Assembly: GCA_030615305.1 (NCBI GenBank)
Contig: JAUWZL010000023.1
Span: forward strand, 1-9,480
DNA: 9,480 bases
Direction of reading: 5' to 3'
Source: Dehalococcoidia bacterium
Lineage (GTDB): Bacteria > Chloroflexota > Dehalococcoidia > Dehalococcoidales > JAUWZL01
Both the position numbers and the translations under genes were made by a program. Below the pieces are notes generated by a model. The model had not been told where the DNA came from. It ran no database searches and saw only the letters and a program-made list of their open reading frames with translations. Shown here one piece after another: positions 5,624-9,480 of the stretch (the stretch's first letter is position 1; every line of letters begins with the position of its first letter).

Positions 5624-7282
5624 TTATACCTTCACCATAACTGGCAGAATCATGGGGCGGCGTTTGGTCTGCTCGTAGTAGAACCTGTTTAGGGCATCCC
5701 TAACCTTACTGTCGGCGAAGCCCCATTCTGCAGTACGTTTACCACCGTGGTCCAGGATTTTGGCCACCAGGTCACGGCTCTCTTCCAGCATGTCCTTGGA
5801 TTCGTTGGTATCAACGAAACCTCGTGACACAATATCGGGACGGCCCACCAGCCTTCCCGTCTGCTTGTTAACGGCAATAATGACCACCACTATACCATCC
5901 CTTGACAGCATCCTTCTATTACGCAGAACAATGCCGCCAACATCGCCGACACTGAGACCATCGACATACACGTTGCCCGAGGCAATCTTACCAGTTACCT
6001 TGCCCCAGTTTGGGCTTAACTCAAGTATATCACCGTCCTCCAGAAGGAAAGTGTTCTCCTCCGGGATGCCCACTGATTGGGCTAATTTAGCGTGAAGACT
6101 CAGGTGGCGGTATTCACCATGGATAGGCATGAAGAACCTTGGTTTGACCAAACTTAAGAGTAGCTTTAACTCCTCCTGGCTGCCATGTCCGTGGACATGG
6201 GCCTGCGTCACCTTTCCGTAATATACTTCAGCCCCCTGTTTAAAAAGACTGTCCACTGTTCTGTTGATCAGGGACTCATTGCCCGGGATGGGCGAGGCTG
6301 AAATAACTACGGTATCGCCACGAACTATATTAATATGCCGGTGGTCGCGTTTGGCTATGCGTACCAGCCCTGAGGTGGGTTCTCCCTGGCTTCCGGTGGT
6401 AATGATAACAATCTTGTTATGGGGCATACCCCGAAGCTTATCAATCCGGCTTAGAATCCCGTCCGGTGCCTTGAGATAGCCCAGCTCAAGCGCCATCCGC
6501 ACCGTATCGGTCATACTGCGCCCGATAACAAAGACACGGCGCTGCTGCTTGGCGGCAGCATCAATTATCTGCTGGACGCGTGACACCAGCGAAGCAAAGG
6601 TGGTAATAATAACCCTGCCCGGAGCATTGGCCATAATCTGGTCTAGCGCTTCACCAACCACTTTCTCCGATGGCGTGTAGCCGGGCAGTTCAGCGTATGT
6701 TGAATCGGAAAGGAGGAGCAAGGCCCCCTGTGCCCCTACCTGGGCCAGGCGGGAAAGGTCGGTCGGTTTGCCATTAACCGGCGTATAGTCAAGCTTGAAG
6801 TCTCCACTGTGCACCATGGTCCCCACTGGCGTATGGATAATCAGACCTACTGAATCAGGGATACTGTGGCATACAGGGAAGAACTCAACTCTGAATTTGC
6901 CCAAGGTAAACTGGCCGCCAGGCGGTATAACATTAATCTTTGCCTGCGATAACGCCTTTCGCTCTTTAAGCTTTACTGTGATAAGGCCTTTGGCCAACCG
7001 GGTGCAATAGACAGGCACATCAAGCTGGGGCAAGACATAAGGTAGGGCACCAACATGGTCTTCATGAGCATGGGTAATAATTATGCCCCGTATCTTCTCC
7101 CGTCTCTCAAGCAAATAGCTGATATCAGGAATTACCAGGTCAATACCCAGCATTTCTTCATTGGGAAACATCAGCCCGGCATCAATGACGATAATGTCCT
7201 CACTAGATTCCACCACCATCATGTTCTTGCCGATTTCGCCCAAACCGCCGAGGGGGATTATTTTTAGTCTTGGTTTGGCCAT
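5624..7282 (-). CDS. rnj: Ribonuclease J
   Basis: RNase J is a 5'-3' exoribonuclease and endonuclease for mRNA decay and rRNA maturation in bacteria that mostly lack RNase E. The 552 residues follow the family layout and length: a metallo-beta-lactamase core with HAHEDH (71-76), the His in PVCHS (139) and the Asp in HSGD (161); a beta-CASP domain with ITTGSQGEP (294-302); the AHVHGHGS stretch (361-368) and PIHGEYRH (386-393), which complete the two-metal and RNA-end pocket; then a C-terminal domain. All catalytic residues appear intact. I chose the ATG at 7282 (MAKPRLK), one base after the stop of the glycosylase gene. A TTG at 7294 would add four residues but has no ribosome site and would overlap that gene. 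Only one copy is in the window, so J1 and J2 cannot be told apart. It is translationally linked to both neighbours. Confidence 0.96.
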   Translation of the reverse strand: MAKPRLKIIPLGGLGEIGKNMMVVESSEDIIVIDAGLMFPNEEMLGIDLVIPDISYLLERREKIRGIIITHAHEDHVGALPYVLPQLDVPVYCTRLAKGLITVKLKERKALSQAKINVIPPGGQFTLGKFRVEFFPVCHSIPDSVGLIIHTPVGTMVHSGDFKLDYTPVNGKPTDLSRLAQVGAQGALLLLSDSTYAELPGYTPSEKVVGEALDQIMANAPGRVIITTFASLVSRVQQIIDAAAKQQRRVFVIGRSMTDTVRMALELGYLKAPDGILSRIDKLRGMPHNKIVIITTGSQGEPTSGLVRIAKRDHRHINIVRGDTVVISASPIPGNESLINRTVDSLFKQGAEVYYGKVTQAHVHGHGSQEELKLLLSLVKPRFFMPIHGEYRHLSLHAKLAQSVGIPEENTFLLEDGDILELSPNWGKVTGKIASGNVYVDGLSVGDVGGIVLRNRRMLSRDGIVVVIIAVNKQTGRLVGRPDIVSRGFVDTNESKDMLEESRDLVAKILDHGGKRTAEWGFADSKVRDALNRFYYEQTKRRPMILPVMVKV

Positions 7283-7283
7283 C

Positions 7284-7892
7284 TTAAATCTCAAACATGT
7301 TTAGCTGTTGCGTTGCTGGCTCCTGTTTTGCTTCGGGCATACTTCCTGCCTGAGCTAGGAACTCTGGAATCTTACGCATATCGGCTTTTACTACCTCACG
7401 CAGGCTCTGCTGGTGAAGAGCCGCCGCCGGGTGGTACATAGTATAGTAGACTATGCCATCACGCTTTTCAGCGGTGCCGTGAATCTTGCTTATGCTCTTT
7501 CCTGGGAAGTATAGGGCCATAGAATAACGCCCCAGGGAGACAATTATCTTGGGGCAAATAAGCTCAATCTGGCGCTCTAGCCAGCCACGGCAGTTGAGCA
7601 TCTCTTGAGGCAGGGGGTCGCGGTTCCCCAGCGGCCGGCACTTAATCACATTAGCAATGTAGACCTGCTGGCGCTTTAGGTTGATTAAGGCTAGCAGTTC
7701 GTCCAAAAACTGCCCGGCTGGGCCGACAAAAGGCCTTCCCTGCTGGTCCTCGTGCCAGCCGGGGGCCTCACCGATGAACATTATGTCAGCGTCTTCTGCC
7801 CCCTCACCCGGCACCACTCGGGTTCTGTATTTAGCAATCTCACACTTCTGGCAGCGTGCGATTTCCTCATAAAGCTCACTCAGCGCCGACAT
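7284..7892 (-). CDS. Family 4 uracil-DNA glycosylase with 4Fe-4S cluster
   Basis: This enzyme removes uracil formed in DNA by cytosine deamination, starting base-excision repair. In 202 residues it shows cysteines C14 and C17 (CQKC), C85 (IKCRPLGNRDP) and C101 (NCRGWLERQ), the four ligands expected for the 4Fe-4S cluster, the catalytic/uracil motif GEAPGWHED (41-49), the PFVGPAG loop (54-60) and the MYHPAA motif (152-157) that enters the DNA. This order distinguishes family 4 from the Ung family and fits the Thermotoga-type enzymes. The last 25 or so residues (Gln/Glu/Ala-rich, ending QQLNMFEI) lie beyond the usual core and vaguely resemble a clamp-binding QxxLxxF peptide (QLNMF), though this is weak. 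The ATG at 7892 has AGGA 4 nt upstream. It is the first gene of the minus-strand run, about 41 nt from a good promoter match. Confidence 0.94.
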   Translation of the reverse strand: MSALSELYEEIARCQKCEIAKYRTRVVPGEGAEDADIMFIGEAPGWHEDQQGRPFVGPAGQFLDELLALINLKRQQVYIANVIKCRPLGNRDPLPQEMLNCRGWLERQIELICPKIIVSLGRYSMALYFPGKSISKIHGTAEKRDGIVYYTMYHPAAALHQQSLREVVKADMRKIPEFLAQAGSMPEAKQEPATQQLNMFEI

Positions 7893-7939
7893 CTTATCCT
7901 GTTAACATGGTAGGGAAATTAGCATCTAGCCTTTTAATT

Positions 7940-7968
7940 ATGATAACACGGACAATATGTCAAGTCAA
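7940..7968 (-). promoter_or_regulatory. Sigma-70-type promoter for the glycosylase-rnj-ftsK run
   Basis: On the minus strand, TTGACT (plus 7963-7968) and TATCAT (plus 7940-7945) each match consensus at 5 of 6 bases with a 17-nt spacer. Transcription would begin near 7933, leaving a leader of about 41 nt. A second TTGACA starts 5 nt further in but would have only a 15-nt gap to its best -10 (CATAAT), so I prefer the first pair. Nothing else in the minus-strand run looks as good. Confidence 0.65.
7951..7961. promoter_or_regulatory. Short dyad within the promoter spacer, possible operator
   Basis: GACAATATGTC is a 4-bp dyad (GACA/TGTC) around ATA, lying between the -35 and -10 of the minus-strand promoter. 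It partly overlaps the alternative TTGACA. A perfect 8-bp palindrome, TCAATTGA (7965-7972), covers the -35. The position suits a repressor, but such short dyads are common by chance. Confidence 0.25.
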
Positions 7969-8001
7969 TTGAGCTTATTTTAATAGCTTTCTGCTAAGGC
8001 A

Positions 8002-8030
8002 TTAAAAAATTGGGTTATGTATGCTAAAAT
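8002..8030 (+). promoter_or_regulatory. Extended -10 promoter candidate for the glycosyltransferase genes
   Basis: TGCTAAAAT (8022-8030) is an extended -10 with TAAAAT matching 5 of 6 bases. TTAAAA (8002-8007) lies 17 nt upstream as a weak -35 (4 of 6). Transcription would begin near 8036, about 40 nt before the ATG at 8078. It diverges from the glycosylase promoter; the two share a 185-bp AT-rich gap. Confidence 0.5.
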
Positions 8031-8077
8031 AGTAAGGCAAAAATCTGGCATAGGGACAGCTTTTAGAGTAGCTTTTA

Positions 8078-9157
8078 ATGGATAAGACCATTTCTCTGAT
8101 TATACCCACCTATAATGAGCATGATAACATAATACCGCTCACCCAGCGGCTTAACCACGTTCTTTCCGGCCACAGCTATGAAATTGTATTCATTGATGAT
8201 AACAGTGCTGATGGCACTGCTGAGCGGGCGGCATCACTAAAAGATGAGTATCCGATTAAGGTAATTGTCCGCAAGAACAAACGTGGGCTGGCCTCGGCTG
8301 TTGTTGACGGCCTCAAGGTAACTTCGGGACACATTATAGCCGTAATGGATGCCGATCTGCAGCATCCACCGGAGCTCGTCCCTGATTTGCTCAGGGAGAT
8401 AGAGGCCGGCGCTGATGTTGCGGTCGCCTCAAGGTACGTTAAAGGGGGCGGCTGCCAGGGCTGGGGCTTAACTAGGAGACTGATGTCAAAAGGGGCTGGC
8501 TTTTTAGCCCATCTGCTACTGCCGGCTACCCGGCAGGTCAGCGACCCGATGTCCGGTTTCTTCATGTTCAATAGAGAGGTAGTAGCTGAGGCTCAGCTAA
8601 AACCGACCGGCTACAAGATACTGCTGGAAATACTCATGGTCGGGAAATTCCAGTCTGTAGCCGAGGTTCCTTATACCTTTGTCACCCGGGAAAGGGGCAA
8701 GAGCAAGCTCAATGCTCGGCAGCAGATTGACTACCTGAAGCACATCCTGAGCTTGATGCGGCGCACCGGTGAGCTGGCCCGGTTTATTAAGTTCTGTCTA
8801 GTCGGCATAAGCGGTGTTGGGGTTAATATGGGCTTGCTGTGGCTGCTTACCGAGCTCGGTGGGCTGTTCTACCTGCTGTCAGCGGCCATCAGCATAGAGA
8901 CCTCCATCATCACTAACTTCCTGCTAAATAATTACTTCACCTTTGCCGACCGTCGCCAGCCAGGTAAAAAATCTTTGCTTAACCGCCTGCTGAAGTTTAA
9001 TCTGGTGAGCCTGGCCGGCCTGGGCATCAACATGGCAATCCTCTTGCTGCTTACAGAAGGTCTGGGGCTGTTTTACATGGTGTCTAATATTGTTGGCATA
9101 GCGGCCGCTACCCTATGGAATTATCTGGTTAACAACTGGTGGACATGGAAACCATAA
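8078..9157 (+). CDS. Polyprenyl-phosphate glycosyltransferase (DPM1-like GT2 domain) fused to GtrA
   Basis: The N-terminal 230 residues are a GT-A/GT2 domain of the dolichol-phosphate mannose synthase type: LIIPTYNEHDNI (7-18), FIDDNSADGT (38-47), the DXD-like MDADLQHPPE (90-99), ASRYVKGG (117-124), DPMSGFF (156-162) and the TRERGKSKL stretch (203-211). Residues about 235-358 are a GtrA-like membrane domain with four helices, including FLLNNYFTF (281-289) and a closing WNYLVNNWWTW (347-357). Such enzymes charge undecaprenyl or another polyprenyl phosphate with a nucleotide-activated hexose on the inner membrane face, and GtrA is thought to anchor or help move the lipid. The sugar (mannose, glucose or other) is not readable. 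The ATG at 8078 has only a weak purine-rich region (AGAGTAG) upstream. The gene overlaps the next one by 13 nt, a GT39 enzyme that would use the lipid product. Confidence 0.92.
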   Translation: MDKTISLIIPTYNEHDNIIPLTQRLNHVLSGHSYEIVFIDDNSADGTAERAASLKDEYPIKVIVRKNKRGLASAVVDGLKVTSGHIIAVMDADLQHPPELVPDLLREIEAGADVAVASRYVKGGGCQGWGLTRRLMSKGAGFLAHLLLPATRQVSDPMSGFFMFNREVVAEAQLKPTGYKILLEILMVGKFQSVAEVPYTFVTRERGKSKLNARQQIDYLKHILSLMRRTGELARFIKFCLVGISGVGVNMGLLWLLTELGGLFYLLSAAISIETSIITNFLLNNYFTFADRRQPGKKSLLNRLLKFNLVSLAGLGINMAILLLLTEGLGLFYMVSNIVGIAAATLWNYLVNNWWTWKP

Positions 9158-9480
9158 AACGACTGCTTATCAGATTCAGCAAATGGGAATATGCTGGGCT
9201 TTGCCTGCTGGTTCTTATTATATTGGTGCTTCACTTCAGCATCATTGCGCAACCCGATGAGCCCCTCTTTGACGAGAAACATTATGTTCCGGATGCCAGA
9301 CTTATCATTGATGGTGAAGGCACAGAGCGCTTAGAGCACCCTCCACTGAGTAAGCTGTTTATAGTCGCCGGTATTCAGCTATTCGGCGATAATCCTTGGG
9401 GCTGGCGCTTTTTCCCCATTGTCTTTAGTGTGGCTGGCATCGTATTTTTCTACCTCATCTGCCGCAGGCTTAATCTGTCT
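9145..9480 (+). CDS. GT39/PMT-family membrane glycosyltransferase, N-terminal part (runs off window)
   Basis: 112 codons are present before the window ends. The ATG at 9145 lies inside the preceding gene (13-nt overlap), with GGTGG just upstream as a weak ribosome site. After a first membrane helix (about 16-34) comes FDEKHYVPDAR (42-52), whose Asp-Glu matches the catalytic loop-1 acidic motif of protein O-mannosyltransferases and relatives, then EHPPLSKL (64-71) and GDNPWGWR (81-88), and a second helix (about 90-106). Family members transfer a sugar from a polyprenyl-phosphate donor to protein Ser/Thr, or in ArnT relatives to lipid A or other envelope polymers, on the outer membrane face. 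The HPPLxK and GxNPxGWR signature favours the PMT branch. The C-terminal half, needed to settle the acceptor class, is outside the window. Confidence 0.88.
   Translation, partial: METIKRLLIRFSKWEYAGLCLLVLIILVLHFSIIAQPDEPLFDEKHYVPDARLIIDGEGTERLEHPPLSKLFIVAGIQLFGDNPWGWRFFPIVFSVAGIVFFYLICRRLNLS

Noticed and set aside
4217..5692. Plus-strand open frames of 81-157 codons opposite ftsK and the end of rnj
   Set aside because: They lie antisense to long genes with clear catalytic motifs; their Ser/Pro/Ala-rich products are typical reverse-strand shadows.
7283..7294. TTG start for RNase J four codons upstream
   Set aside because: It overlaps the end of the glycosylase gene and lacks a ribosome site; the ATG at 7282 gives the usual family N-terminus.
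7893..8077. Riboswitch or structured leader in the divergent gap
   Set aside because: The 185-bp gap is AT-rich, both leaders would be about 40 nt, and no conserved aptamer pattern or long stem was seen.
8176..8571. 131-codon minus-strand frame
   Set aside because: It is antisense to the GT2 catalytic domain, with no plausible fold or ribosome site.

Overview
The window looks like a chromosomal stretch from a bacterium of the Chloroflexota, probably class Dehalococcoidia. This rests on three things: an FtsK with an extra segment of the kind I associate with Chloroflexi homologues, C/G-rich palindromic repeats next to uvrB, and the mix of RNase J, a family-4 Fe-S uracil-DNA glycosylase and a GtrA-fused GT2/PMT pair. 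The lineage is an inference from gene content and style; there is no rRNA to confirm it. Genes use the standard code and are tightly packed. No tRNA, rRNA, CRISPR array, insertion sequence or recognisable riboswitch was seen.

Left part, plus strand (1-2150). The 3' part of uvrB runs into three perfect inverted repeats (about 1028-1131), and its last codons lie inside the first of them. Next come a 52-residue, very basic protein gene (1174-1332), a small hairpin, and a four-helix membrane protein of the isoprenylcysteine/phospholipid methyltransferase superfamily (1381-1926). Just after that gene lies a broken second copy of the basic-protein gene (about 1932-2020). The differences between the two copies are largely synonymous or conservative, so the peptide appears to have been under selection.

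Middle, minus strand (2128-7892). Reading in the direction of transcription, the genes are: family-4 uracil-DNA glycosylase, RNase J (552 aa), FtsK/SpoIIIE DNA translocase (753 aa), then a two-gene cassette of an HTH-DUF433 protein and a DUF5615-like PIN-fold protein, a probable type II toxin-antitoxin pair. The first three genes are 1 and 10 nt apart. The cassette follows 32 nt after ftsK but has its own strong Shine-Dalgarno, and its two genes overlap by 44 nt. A near-consensus sigma-70 promoter (TTGACT, 17 nt, TATCAT) sits ahead of the glycosylase gene and could drive the whole run.

Right part, plus strand (8078-9480). A divergent extended -10 promoter candidate precedes a polyprenyl-phosphate sugar synthase (GT2 catalytic domain fused to a GtrA membrane domain). 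This gene overlaps the start of a GT39/PMT-family membrane glycosyltransferase that leaves the window. Together they suggest a donor-lipid synthase and a lipid-dependent sugar transferase acting outside the membrane.

Most of the window is housekeeping. The parts deserving a second look are the duplicated basic micro-gene around the methyltransferase, the repeat-derived end of UvrB, and the enlarged HTH-DUF433 / PIN cassette behind ftsK.
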